A stretch of DNA of 42,771 bases from an uncultured Ferrovum sp. (GTDB taxonomy: Bacteria > Pseudomonadota > Gammaproteobacteria > Burkholderiales > Ferrovaceae): contig CAIPBT010000074.1 of NCBI GenBank assembly GCA_903863375.1, forward strand, positions 1 through 42,771, in the 5' to 3' direction. The notes under the pieces were generated by a model, which searched no databases, was not told where the DNA came from, and worked only from the letters and a program-made list of their open reading frames with translations. Shown in pieces: positions 8,585 to 16,322 of the stretch (the first letter of the stretch is position 1; every line of letters begins with the position of its first letter). The translations under genes were made by a program, and so were the position numbers.

Positions 8585-9745
8585 TTAACTCTCGATTTTA
8601 CAGAATTCCCGCGAGTTCTGGTCGAGCCGGAACACCAGCGGCCGGGTGATCATGGGCTTGGCCAGTTCCGCGTTGGCGACGGCGGCTTCTACCACATGAT
8701 GGTGCGGCGACAGCTCGCAGACCGGATCGGCCTGTGTCGCGTCACCGGTCAGCAGGAAAGCCTGGCAGCGGCAGCCCCCAAAATCCTTTTCGCGGTCCGG
8801 GCAGGTTTTGCACGGATCCTGCATCCAGCCCTGACCGCGATAGCGGTTGAAGGCATCGCTGTCATTCCAGATCGTACGCAGGCTGTCGTTGCGCACATTC
8901 GGAAAGGTGATGCCCGGCAGCATCTTTGCCTCGTGGCATGGCAGCACCGTGCCATCCGGCGTGACGGTGACGAACACGGTTCCCCAGCCGTTCATGCAGG
9001 CCTTCGGTCGCGCAGCGTGATAGTCCGGCACCACAAAGTAGACCCGCATGCGGTCGCCGATGCGGTCGCGGAAGCGCTGCACGGCGCGCTCGGCGGTATC
9101 GAGCTGCGCGCGGGTAGGGATCAGGTGGTCGCGGTTCAGGTAAGCCCAGCCATAAAACTGCGAATTGGCCAGCTCCAGATATTCCACGCCGAGGTTTTCG
9201 GCCAGCTCGAGTATTTTCTCGATGTGGTCGATGTTCAGCCGATGCAGCACCACATTCAGCACCATCGGATAGTCGTAGGCCTTCACCAGCCGGGATACCT
9301 TCTGTTTCAGCTCGAAGGTCTTGGTGCTGCCCAGGAAGTCGTTCAGTTCCTTGGTCGAGTCCTGGAACGACACCTGGATGTGGTCCAGTCCGGCGTCTTT
9401 CATTGCCTTGATCTTGGCTTCGGTCAGGCCGATGCCGGAGGTGATCAGGTTGCTGTAGTACCCCAGCCGGCGGCCCTCGGCGACCAGGTCGATCAGGTCG
9501 TCGCGCATCAGGGGCTCGCCACCGGAGAAGCCGAGCTGGGCCGACCCCATCGCCCGGCCTTCCTGCAACACGCGCACCCATTCAGCCGTGCTCAGTTCCT
9601 GGCCGGCCGCAGCGTAGTCCAGCGGGTTGGAACAATACACGCAGTGCAGTGGGCACTTATAGGTGAGCTCGGCCAGCAGCCATAGGGGGGGTGGCGGGGC
9701 CGGAGTCGCTGCCGTGTCAGCGGTATTCAATCCAGCCTTGTGCAT
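8585..9745 (-). CDS. pqqE: PqqA peptide cyclase, radical SAM enzyme
   Basis: Forms the carbon-carbon bond between the conserved Glu and Tyr of PqqA, the first chemical step of PQQ synthesis. The 386-residue protein has the radical SAM cluster motif CPLHCVYC near residue 30, GFSGGEPLMR near 70, and a C-terminal SPASM region with auxiliary-cluster cysteines (KACMNGWG, LPCHEAK, DPCKTCPDREKDFGGCRC). The chosen ATG (9743-9745) has a GGAG site 8 bp upstream and overlaps the end of pqqD by 29 bp. It is the last gene of pqqABCDE, followed by a terminator. Confidence 0.96.
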   Translation of the reverse strand: MHKAGLNTADTAATPAPPPPLWLLAELTYKCPLHCVYCSNPLDYAAAGQELSTAEWVRVLQEGRAMGSAQLGFSGGEPLMRDDLIDLVAEGRRLGYYSNLITSGIGLTEAKIKAMKDAGLDHIQVSFQDSTKELNDFLGSTKTFELKQKVSRLVKAYDYPMVLNVVLHRLNIDHIEKILELAENLGVEYLELANSQFYGWAYLNRDHLIPTRAQLDTAERAVQRFRDRIGDRMRVYFVVPDYHAARPKACMNGWGTVFVTVTPDGTVLPCHEAKMLPGITFPNVRNDSLRTIWNDSDAFNRYRGQGWMQDPCKTCPDREKDFGGCRCQAFLLTGDATQADPVCELSPHHHVVEAAVANAELAKPMITRPLVFRLDQNSREFCKIES

Positions 9746-10019
9746 GGGCAATCTCCAGGAATGAGTGGACGTCTGGGGCCAGGCCAGTCTGCTGGAAGGC
9801 CTGCTCGAGGTCGGCAATGATCGCCGCCACACTGGTGGCGCCCGAGCAACGCTTCAGGATCTCGGCGGCAGGCTGGTTCAGTTGCACCATGCCCTCCGGG
9901 TAAAGCAGCACATGCTTTTGCTGCACTTCCTCCCATTGCAGGCGGAACAGCCGACGCAGTGCCGGCAGCCGGTCTGCCGATGCGGTGGTTGGTCCGTTGC
10001 TGGCAGCGGTATCAGTCAT
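9717..10019 (-). CDS. pqqD: PqqA-binding chaperone
   Basis: Small peptide-binding protein that presents PqqA to PqqE (RRE fold). The 100 residues include the typical PqqD segments [30 protein letters not shown] and [11 protein letters not shown]. Its ATG sits in an 8-bp overlap with the pqqC stop (ATGACTGA), and its own end overlaps pqqE by 29 bp, so the genes are translationally coupled. The N-terminal 15 residues are low-complexity and not conserved. Confidence 0.95.
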   Translation of the reverse strand: MTDTAASNGPTTASADRLPALRRLFRLQWEEVQQKHVLLYPEGMVQLNQPAAEILKRCSGATSVAAIIADLEQAFQQTGLAPDVHSFLEIAHAQGWIEYR

Positions 10020-10812
10020 GATGGCGTGGCCGGATCACGAGGTTGGTTTCCATCGCATCGAGCATGGTCCAGAGCACATCCAGCTTGAACTGCAGGATGT
10101 CGAGCGCGCGCTCCTGCAGGGCGCGTGTGTTGAAGTGCGCCAGGGTGATGGCCAGACCGTGTTCCACGTCCCGGTTGGCCTGGCTCACCCGGCTGCGGAA
10201 ATAGGTCAGCCCGGTCTGCTCGATCCAGGGATAGTGTTCCGGCCAGGTGGACAGCCGTTCCTTGTGAATCTTCGGCGCGAACATTTCCGTCAGCGACGAG
10301 CACACCGCTTCCTGCCAGGGCCGCGTCCGTGCAAAGTTGGTATACGCATCGACGGCGAAGCGCACGCCCGGAAACACACCCTTCAGCGAGGTGATGTCCT
10401 CGCGCGACAGGCCGGTGGCCTCACCCAGCCGGATCCACGCTTCGATGCCGCCTTCGCCGCTCTCGTTGCCATCATGATCCACGATGCGCTTGATCCACTC
10501 GCGCCGGATTTCACGGTCATCACAGTTCGACAGGATGGCGGCGTCCTTCCGCGGGATGCTGATCTGGTAATAAAAGCGGTTCTGCACCCAGGCGCGAACC
10601 TGCTCCGGGGTGCAGCCACCCGTATTCAACATCACGTTGAACGGATGGTGGATGTGATAAGCGGCACCCTTTTCGCGCAGCCGTGCCTCGAATTCGGCGG
10701 GCGACCAAGGTTCGCGGATGTCGCGTGCCGGCGCGGCATAGGTGATGCTGACTGGCACCACGGGGTCACCGGCCGTGGTCTGGATGGCGCTATTCTGTTC
10801 CGGGGCGTTCAT
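10012..10812 (-). CDS. pqqC: Pyrroloquinoline-quinone synthase
   Basis: Cofactorless oxidase that catalyses the final ring closure and eight-electron oxidation to PQQ. The 266-residue protein shows the conserved stretches [47 protein letters not shown] and [17 protein letters not shown] of the PqqC family. The first 25 residues are a non-conserved extension compared with many homologues. The start overlaps the pqqB stop by 4 bp and the end overlaps pqqD by 8 bp. Confidence 0.97.
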   Translation of the reverse strand: MNAPEQNSAIQTTAGDPVVPVSITYAAPARDIREPWSPAEFEARLREKGAAYHIHHPFNVMLNTGGCTPEQVRAWVQNRFYYQISIPRKDAAILSNCDDREIRREWIKRIVDHDGNESGEGGIEAWIRLGEATGLSREDITSLKGVFPGVRFAVDAYTNFARTRPWQEAVCSSLTEMFAPKIHKERLSTWPEHYPWIEQTGLTYFRSRVSQANRDVEHGLAITLAHFNTRALQERALDILQFKLDVLWTMLDAMETNLVIRPRHHD

Positions 10813-11723
10813 AAGGTGATCTCCATGCCGTCATAGGCCACTTCGATGCCGGCCGCGGTCAGTTCCGCGCGTTCCGGTGAGTCTTCATCAAGGATCGGGT
10901 TGGTATTGTTGATGTGGATCAGCACGCGCCGCTTGTGTGGAAATCGCGCCAGCTGCTCGATCATGCCGCCAGGTCCGGATTGCGGCAGATGGCCCATGTC
11001 GCGGGCGCGTTTGTGCGCGATGCCCCGGCGGGCCATCTCGTCATCTGACCAGCAGGTGCCGTCCACCAGCAGCACATCAGCCGCCTGCCAGGCGGCGTCG
11101 ACACGTTCGTCGATGCCGACCAGTCCCGGGGCATAGAACACGGTCTTGCCGCTGCGTCGGTCGCGAATCGACAGTCCCAGGTTGTCCCCTTCGTGCGGAT
11201 CATTGCGGTGGCTCGAGTAGGGCGGTGCCTTGCCGCTCACCGGAATGGGCTGGAACTCAAGATGTTCCGCCCCGATTGGGCTGAATACGTCTTCCGGCGT
11301 GAAGCCGATCGGATGCCAGCGCGGCTCGCAATAGTGCGTCAGCAGCTGCAGGATCGGGTTGGTCACGCTCAGGTCCTCGTGCACCGGTGCAGTGCAGTAC
11401 AGCTCCAGCACCTTGCCTTCCCGCAGCATCAGCAGGCCGGTGGCATGGTCGATCTGGGCATCCATCAGCACCACCGAGCGGATGCCGGTGTCGCGGATCG
11501 CCCGGCCAGGCTGCAGGGCCGGAAAGGCTTTGATCTGGGTGAGGATGTCCGGGGAGGCATTGAGCAGCACCCAGTCGACGCCATCCTGCGACACCGCGAT
11601 CGACGACTGTGTGCGGGCTTTGGCGTTGATGGTGCCGCGACGCACCCCGTCGCACATCGGGCAGTTGCAGTTCCATTGCGGGAAGCCGCCACCGGCAGCA
11701 GAGCCTAAGACGCGAATTTTCAT
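10809..11723 (-). CDS. pqqB: PQQ biosynthesis protein PqqB, metallo-hydrolase fold
   Basis: Metallo-beta-lactamase-fold protein; in current models it hydroxylates the cross-linked Glu-Tyr intermediate. The 304-residue protein begins [20 protein letters not shown], includes [10 protein letters not shown] (zinc-site cysteines), [28 protein letters not shown] and FIHINNT-like [14 protein letters not shown] (read here as [15 protein letters not shown]). The ATG at 11721-11723 gives the family N-terminus exactly. It is separated from pqqA by about 100 bp containing a terminator-like hairpin, so it may be expressed at a lower level than pqqA. Confidence 0.96.
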   Translation of the reverse strand: MKIRVLGSAAGGGFPQWNCNCPMCDGVRRGTINAKARTQSSIAVSQDGVDWVLLNASPDILTQIKAFPALQPGRAIRDTGIRSVVLMDAQIDHATGLLMLREGKVLELYCTAPVHEDLSVTNPILQLLTHYCEPRWHPIGFTPEDVFSPIGAEHLEFQPIPVSGKAPPYSSHRNDPHEGDNLGLSIRDRRSGKTVFYAPGLVGIDERVDAAWQAADVLLVDGTCWSDDEMARRGIAHKRARDMGHLPQSGPGGMIEQLARFPHKRRVLIHINNTNPILDEDSPERAELTAAGIEVAYDGMEITL

Positions 11724-11773
11724 GAGACAGGCCAGACGGGGGAAGGGAGGGCAAAGCCGCGCCCTACGATACC

Positions 11774-11807
11774 AAAAAAAACGCGGGAGACCCGCAGGCC
11801 TCCCGCG
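11774..11807 (-). terminator. Attenuator-type terminator between pqqA and pqqB
   Basis: Minus-strand hairpin with a perfect 8-bp stem (CGCGGGAG pairing with CTCCCGCG, 10-base loop) immediately followed by eight T. It begins 19 bp after the pqqA stop and 50 bp before the pqqB start. As no other promoter is evident before pqqB, partial readthrough would yield excess pqqA message over pqqBCDE. Confidence 0.85.
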
Positions 11808-11826
11808 CAATGAACATGCGCCGCGA

Positions 11827-11901
11827 TCAGCGGTTGGCGATGTACATCGTGACTTCGAAACCGAAACGCAGGTCGGTCGCAGCAGGGGTGGTCCAGGCCA
11901 T
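11827..11901 (-). CDS. pqqA: PQQ precursor peptide PqqA
   Basis: Ribosomal precursor of PQQ, 24 residues long. The core [12 protein letters not shown] holds the invariant Glu16 and Tyr20 (spacing ExxxY) that are cross-linked by PqqE. A clear AGGAG ribosome site lies 7 bp before the ATG (11899-11901). The open frame extends upstream to 12093, but the extra residues do not resemble PqqA. It is the first gene of the operon and is divergent from a two-component system. Confidence 0.97.
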   Translation of the reverse strand: MAWTTPAATDLRFGFEVTMYIANR

Positions 11902-12151
11902 GATGAGTCTCCTAAATGGGATTGTTGTCGTTGGCATTGCCGGGCTATCCGTGCAACACCTGACTTGAACTATGCGCTCGCCTGGGCAGGGGCAACACTC
12001 AGGGATCACCCGATGCACCCTCATGAAATTCATGAGCCATGGCCGGCCCAGCGGCCCGCAGACGTCCGCACAGGGCCTGCTGCGCCGCGGCATTGCTGGC
12101 AGGCGAATCCCCCAGCGCTTTCCGGGAATTCACTGGGGTATGATCGGGCGC
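11902..12151. promoter_or_regulatory. Divergent promoter region between pqqA and a two-component system
   Basis: The 250-bp gap between the pqqA start (minus) and the kinase start (plus) must hold the promoters for both units. I see no strong sigma-70 pair; on the minus strand a weak TTGCCC with TAGTTC at 17-bp spacing lies about 45 bp before pqqA. No convincing operator palindrome was found, so the call rests on gene arrangement. Confidence 0.45.
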
Positions 12152-13531
12152 ATGACGCTGCGCTCCCAGATCAACCTGTTGCTGGCCCTGCTGCTCGGCC
12201 TGTTCCTGGCCGCTGTGGTGGCTCTCGAGATCGATGCAACCCGACGCAGTATCCGCGAAGAAATCGAAGCCTCGACCCGCATCACCCTGCAGTTGCTGGG
12301 CAACGTGATCACCGGCGAAACCAGCGCCCGGGGTGGAGCGGTTTCCCCCCACCGGTTGACGGCTTTCCTCGAGCATCTGGGCCGGGTGCGGGCCAACAAC
12401 CTGCGGCTTGAGGATGCCGCTGGCCGCCAGCTGTACGTCTCGCCACCGTCCCACTACAAGGAAGGCCACAATGCACCGGACTGGTTTGCGCGACTGGTCA
12501 CACCGGCCTTCAAGCCCTATGTGATCACCCTCGGTGGTGGCGTGTTGACCCTGACCCCCGATCCGGGGCGGTCGGTGGTCGATGCCTGGGATGACCTGCG
12601 CAGCCTGATCCGCCTGGCCCTGCTGTTCTTGGTGGCCGTGCAGCTGCTGGTGTTCTGGCTCGCTGGACGCGCGCTTGCGCCGCTCCAGGCGATTGCGCGT
12701 GGCCTGCAGGGCGTCGAACGGGGCGAGTTCCACACCCGGCTGCCCCGCTTTGCCACGGTCGAGCTGGCGGGGCTGGCCGAGAGTTTCAATCGCATGGCCC
12801 AGGCGGTGGAAGAAAGTTTTCAGGTACGGCGCGAATCGGACCGCCGCGCCGAGGAGTTGCGCGAGAACCGGGCGGTGACCGCGCTGGTCCAGCAACATGT
12901 TGAAGCGGAGCGGCGGGCGCTGGCGCGTGAGCTGCACGACGAGATCGGTCAGGGCGTGACGGCGGTGCGCACGATTGCCTCCTCGATTGCGCAGCGGGCC
13001 CGGACACGCGCGCCGGACCTCGAACAGAACGCGCTTGCCATCGTCACGGTTTCGGGCGACCTGTATGATGCGATGCACCGTCTGGTGCGGCAGTTGCGCC
13101 CGATCGCCCTCGACAACCTGGGCCTGTCAGACGCCTTGCGCGAACTGGCGGCCTCCAGCCGGCTGCGCAAGCCGGAACTCTCGGTCGACCTCGATCTGGG
13201 GCCGGATCTGGATGGCCTTGACGAGGTGACCAACATCACAGCCTACCGCATCATCCAGGAAAGCCTGACCAACGTGGCCCGCCATGCAGCGGCCGACACG
13301 GTGCAGGTGCGAGTGCGCCGTCAGGCGGATCGCGGCGGACTGATCGGCGAGATCCAGGACAACGGATGCGGCATGGATCCGACAGCGATCGCCGAGGAGC
13401 GCATGGGGGTTCGCGGCATGCGCGAACGCGTCCATGCCGTGGGCGGTCAGTTTGCCATCGAGAGCGGGCCGGGGACCGGCGTGTGTGTCCGTTTCGAACT
13501 GCCGGCAACGATCGCGGAGCAGCCGGCATGA
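12152..13531 (+). CDS. NarL-family membrane sensor histidine kinase
   Basis: The 459-residue kinase has two membrane segments (about 8-25 and 152-172) flanking a periplasmic sensor of about 125 residues, then a HAMP domain (ALAPLQAIARGLQGVERGEF). A HisKA_3 dimerisation helix follows with phosphoacceptor His262 in ALARELHDEIGQG, then a HATPase domain with ITAYRIIQESLTNVARHA, QDNGCGMD and RMGVRGMRERV. The start is uncertain: ATG at 12152 or ATG at 12140, both weakly placed after ribosome sites. It overlaps its regulator gene by 4 bp. Divergence from pqqA suggests control of PQQ synthesis or of a quinoprotein dehydrogenase, by analogy with pairs such as MoxYX; this is inference. Confidence 0.88.
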   Translation: MTLRSQINLLLALLLGLFLAAVVALEIDATRRSIREEIEASTRITLQLLGNVITGETSARGGAVSPHRLTAFLEHLGRVRANNLRLEDAAGRQLYVSPPSHYKEGHNAPDWFARLVTPAFKPYVITLGGGVLTLTPDPGRSVVDAWDDLRSLIRLALLFLVAVQLLVFWLAGRALAPLQAIARGLQGVERGEFHTRLPRFATVELAGLAESFNRMAQAVEESFQVRRESDRRAEELRENRAVTALVQQHVEAERRALARELHDEIGQGVTAVRTIASSIAQRARTRAPDLEQNALAIVTVSGDLYDAMHRLVRQLRPIALDNLGLSDALRELAASSRLRKPELSVDLDLGPDLDGLDEVTNITAYRIIQESLTNVARHAAADTVQVRVRRQADRGGLIGEIQDNGCGMDPTAIAEERMGVRGMRERVHAVGGQFAIESGPGTGVCVRFELPATIAEQPA

Positions 13532-14163
13532 CGGTGCGTGTGATGCTGGTGGATGATCATGCGGTGGTGCGCATGGGGTTTCGCCTGCTGCTGGAGAGTG
13601 ATCCGCAGGTACAGGTATGTGCCGAGGCGGACAGCGGCGAAATGGCCTTGCGCACCTTTGGCGACGTGCAGCCGGATGTGGTGCTGATGGACGTTTCGAT
13701 GCCCGGGATGGGCGGTATCGAGGCGGTCAGCCGCCTGGTGGCGAAGGACCCCGCGGTGCGAATCCTGGTGCTCTCGGCGCACGAAGACACGGTGCATCCG
13801 AAACGGCTGCTGAAGGCCGGCGCCCTGGGCTATCTCTCCAAGCGCACCGCGGGTGAAGAGTTGCTGAAGGCGCTGCACCAGGTGGCAGAAGGGCGCAACT
13901 ACATCGACCCGGTGCTGGCGCAGCAGCTCGCCGTGCAGCAGTTCAGTGGCGAGCAGAACCCGGTGGAAGTGTTGTCCGAACGCGAGTTCGAGGTGTTCAT
14001 GCACCTGGCGCGTGGCCAGTCCGTCAACAAGATCGCCGAGACGCTGTTTCTGAGCCCGCGCACGGTCGGCACCCACCTCTACAACATCAAGCAGAAACTG
14101 GGAGCCGAGAACGCCGCCGAAATCGCCCTGATTGCCATGCGCAACGGCCTGCTGGCACCCTAA
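13528..14163 (+). CDS. NarL/LuxR-type response regulator
   Basis: The 211-residue regulator pairs with the kinase just upstream. The receiver (1-120) has VDDH, phosphoacceptor Asp55 in [13 protein letters not shown], Ser in LVLSAHED and Lys in YLSKRTAGE. The C-terminal LuxR helix-turn-helix reads [20 protein letters not shown]. The start ATG overlaps the kinase stop (ATGA). ribA follows after only 4 bp, so these genes may be co-transcribed. Target promoters are not visible; the adjacent pqqA promoter is the obvious candidate. Confidence 0.92.
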   Translation: MTVRVMLVDDHAVVRMGFRLLLESDPQVQVCAEADSGEMALRTFGDVQPDVVLMDVSMPGMGGIEAVSRLVAKDPAVRILVLSAHEDTVHPKRLLKAGALGYLSKRTAGEELLKALHQVAEGRNYIDPVLAQQLAVQQFSGEQNPVEVLSEREFEVFMHLARGQSVNKIAETLFLSPRTVGTHLYNIKQKLGAENAAEIALIAMRNGLLAP

Positions 14164-14167
14164 CGCC

Positions 14168-14776
14168 ATGAACGCATCCCCACCACTCATCGCCCAGCGC
14201 TCCGGTCATTCGCGTCTGCCCACCCGCCATGGCCTCTTCCATGCTGGTGCCTATCGCATCGCCGGAGCCCCCATCGAACACCTGGCCCTCAGCATGGGGG
14301 ACATCGCGGACGGCAGCCCCGTGCTGGTGCGCATCCATTCCGAATGTCTGACCGGCGACGTGTTCGGGTCGCGCCGCTGCGACTGTGGGCCGCAGCTCGA
14401 CCTGGCCTTGCAGCGGATTGCCGAGGCAGGTCGGGGCGTGGTGGTCTACCTGCGCGGCCACGAGGGCAGGGGCATCGGACTGTCGCACAAACTGCGCGCC
14501 TACCAGCTGCAGGATGCCGGGCTGGATACGGTGGATGCGAATGTGCAACTCGGCTTTCCCGTCGACATGCGCGACTACGGGCCAGCGCTCGCCATCCTGC
14601 AGGACCTGGGGGTGCTGCGGCTGCGGCTGATGACCAACAATCCCGACAAGGTCAGCCGGTTGGCACAGGCTCCCTTTGAAGTGGTCGAGCGGGTATCCCT
14701 ACAAACCCGGCCCGACGAGGAAAGCCGCCGTTACGTGGAAACCAAGCGGGACCGGCTCGGCCATTACTTCGATTGA
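14168..14776 (+). CDS. ribA: GTP cyclohydrolase II
   Basis: Opens GTP to the pyrimidine that starts riboflavin synthesis. The 202-residue protein shows the zinc-binding triad in [17 protein letters not shown], the GTP-binding [12 protein letters not shown], and the C-terminal LMTNNPDKV and [11 protein letters not shown] of stand-alone RibA. The ATG at 14168 gives a short leader before RLPTRHGLF. It begins 4 bp after the response-regulator stop and ends 19 bp before the dehydrogenase gene, so the block looks like one transcription unit of unrelated functions. Confidence 0.95.
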   Translation: MNASPPLIAQRSGHSRLPTRHGLFHAGAYRIAGAPIEHLALSMGDIADGSPVLVRIHSECLTGDVFGSRRCDCGPQLDLALQRIAEAGRGVVVYLRGHEGRGIGLSHKLRAYQLQDAGLDTVDANVQLGFPVDMRDYGPALAILQDLGVLRLRLMTNNPDKVSRLAQAPFEVVERVSLQTRPDEESRRYVETKRDRLGHYFD

Positions 14777-14795
14777 CTTTCAGGAGAAACGCTTC

Positions 14796-15584
14796 ATGAC
14801 CACGCTGCGCGGCAAGAGTGCCATCATCACCGGATCCACCAGCGGCATCGGCCTTGGCATCGCCCGCCAGCTGGCCGCCCAGGGGGCGTCGATCCTGCTG
14901 AACGGGTTTGGCGACGCGGCTGCCATCGACGACCTGAAGCGCGAACTGGCCGAGACCTACGCCGTGCCTGTGGAATACCATCCGGCCGACATGACCCAGC
15001 CCGATCAGATTGCCGCGATGGTGCAGGCCGCGATTGGCCATTTTGGTGCGGTCGATATCCTCGTCAACAATGCTGGCATCCAGCACGTGGCCAGTGTGGA
15101 AACCTTTCCCCGCGAACGATGGGATGCCGTGATCGCCATCAACCTGTCGTCGGCCTTCCACGCCACTCAGGCCGTGCTGCCGGGCATGCGCCAACGCAAC
15201 TGGGGGCGCATCATCAACATCGCCTCGGCACACGGTCTGGTGGCTTCTGCCAACAAGTCGGCCTATGTGGCAGCCAAGCATGGCGTGGTCGGGCTGACCA
15301 AGGTGGTGGCGCTGGAAACCGCCACCACCGGCATCACCTGCAATGCCATCTGCCCGGGTTGGGTGCTCACGCCGCTCGTCCAGAAGCAGATCGACGCGAT
15401 CGCCGTGCGCGATGCCATTCCTGAGGCCGCTGCCCGGTCGGCGCTGTTGGGTGAGAAGCAGCCTTCCGGAGAATTTGTCACGCCAGAGCAGCTCGGCGAA
15501 GTAGCCGTATTCCTGTGCAGCGCCGCAGCCAACCAGATCCGCGGCGTGGCCCTGCCGGTGGACGGGGGCTGGACTGCCCAGTAG
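14796..15584 (+). CDS. bdhA: 3-hydroxybutyrate dehydrogenase (short-chain dehydrogenase)
   Basis: NAD-dependent oxidation of 3-hydroxybutyrate to acetoacetate. The 262-residue SDR protein has TGSTSGIGLGIA at the nucleotide site, NNAGIQHV (family-typical for this enzyme), catalytic Ser in NIASAHGLVAS, the YVAAK motif, and CPGWVLTPLVQKQI, characteristic of the hydroxybutyrate dehydrogenase subgroup. A CAGGAG ribosome site lies 9 bp before the ATG at 14796. Together with phaZ it links stored PHB to central metabolism. Specificity is inferred from subgroup motifs. Confidence 0.9.
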   Translation: MTTLRGKSAIITGSTSGIGLGIARQLAAQGASILLNGFGDAAAIDDLKRELAETYAVPVEYHPADMTQPDQIAAMVQAAIGHFGAVDILVNNAGIQHVASVETFPRERWDAVIAINLSSAFHATQAVLPGMRQRNWGRIINIASAHGLVASANKSAYVAAKHGVVGLTKVVALETATTGITCNAICPGWVLTPLVQKQIDAIAVRDAIPEAAARSALLGEKQPSGEFVTPEQLGEVAVFLCSAAANQIRGVALPVDGGWTAQ

Positions 15585-15603
15585 TTTTCCCGCATCCTCT
15601 GTG

Positions 15604-15702
15604 GTGGCGGGCCTCCCCGCATTGCAGCGTAGGAACCTGGTCAGGTCCGGAAGGAAGCAGCCATAACTACTCCCTGCAAGTGCCGGGGTTCAGGCTCGCC
15701 AC
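15604..15702 (+). ncRNA. ffs: Signal recognition particle RNA (4.5S type)
   Basis: The core AACCTGGTCAGGTCCGGAAG followed by GAAGCAGCCA is the signature tetraloop/asymmetric-loop region of bacterial SRP RNA, which binds Ffh. The ends pair (GTGGCGGGCCT with AGGCTCGCCAC), giving a 99-base hairpin like E. coli 4.5S RNA. It lies 19 bp after bdhA and upstream of pagL and dnaX; the SRP RNA gene near dnaX-ybaB-recR is a known arrangement. Confidence 0.96.
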
Positions 15703-15746
15703 TTTCATGAATACGCCGTCAGCCGGTGTCCGGTAGCCTCATCCTT

Positions 15747-16322
15747 ATGTCCGCTTCCTTCTCGCTGCTTCGAACGTTCCGCAGGCTGAGTCTTCTGGTC
15801 TGCCTGTCTAGTCTTTTTGTCTCGCCCCTGGCCGGGGCTGCCGACCCGCGCGACGGAGTGGCTGTCGAGGGCGGGTATGGCTATCACGTTGATATGGCCA
15901 GGTTCACACTGACGCGCGACTGGCAGGCGCCAATCCTGACCGGTGAGCGCTGGGCCATCAGTCCCTATTGGGACCTCGCCCTGGGGCATTGGAACCCGCA
16001 CAATCCCGCCGGTGGAAACCATGCTGTCACCGATGTTGGCGTCACGCCCGTGTTCCGGGTGACCGAGCGGGAACGCTCCGCCATCGCGCCCTATGCGGAA
16101 TTGGCCGTTGGTCTGCACTACATCAGCGACCACCGCATCTACACCGGCCGCGACATGAGCACCCACTTCCAGTTTGGCGACCATGCCGGCGTTGGCGTGA
16201 GCTTCGGTGAGAAGCAGGCTTTCGATCTTGGGTTGCGCCTGCAGCACCTTTCCAATGCCGGCCTGAAAAACCCCAATCCGGGGATCAACTTCTACCAAGT
16301 CCGGGCGGCCTACCATTTCTGA
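15747..16322 (+). CDS. pagL: Lipid A 3-O-deacylase, PagL family
   Basis: Outer-membrane enzyme that removes the 3-position acyl chain from lipid A. The 191-residue protein has a signal peptide (about 1-30, ending SPLAGAADP), then an eight-strand barrel pattern and the catalytic C-terminal motif LRLQHLSNAGLKNPNPGINF containing the His-Ser pair, ending in an aromatic Phe (AYHF) as barrel proteins do. The ATG at 15747 is preferred over a GTG at 15726 because it starts the signal sequence. It sits between the SRP RNA and dnaX, an unusual insertion, and its 3' end overlaps the likely dnaX start. Confidence 0.9.
   Translation: MSASFSLLRTFRRLSLLVCLSSLFVSPLAGAADPRDGVAVEGGYGYHVDMARFTLTRDWQAPILTGERWAISPYWDLALGHWNPHNPAGGNHAVTDVGVTPVFRVTERERSAIAPYAELAVGLHYISDHRIYTGRDMSTHFQFGDHAGVGVSFGEKQAFDLGLRLQHLSNAGLKNPNPGINFYQVRAAYHF

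Noticed and set aside
8696-9685. A 329-codon plus-strand frame
   Set aside because: Shadow of pqqE on the opposite strand; composition is His/Gln/Val-rich and unlike a real protein.
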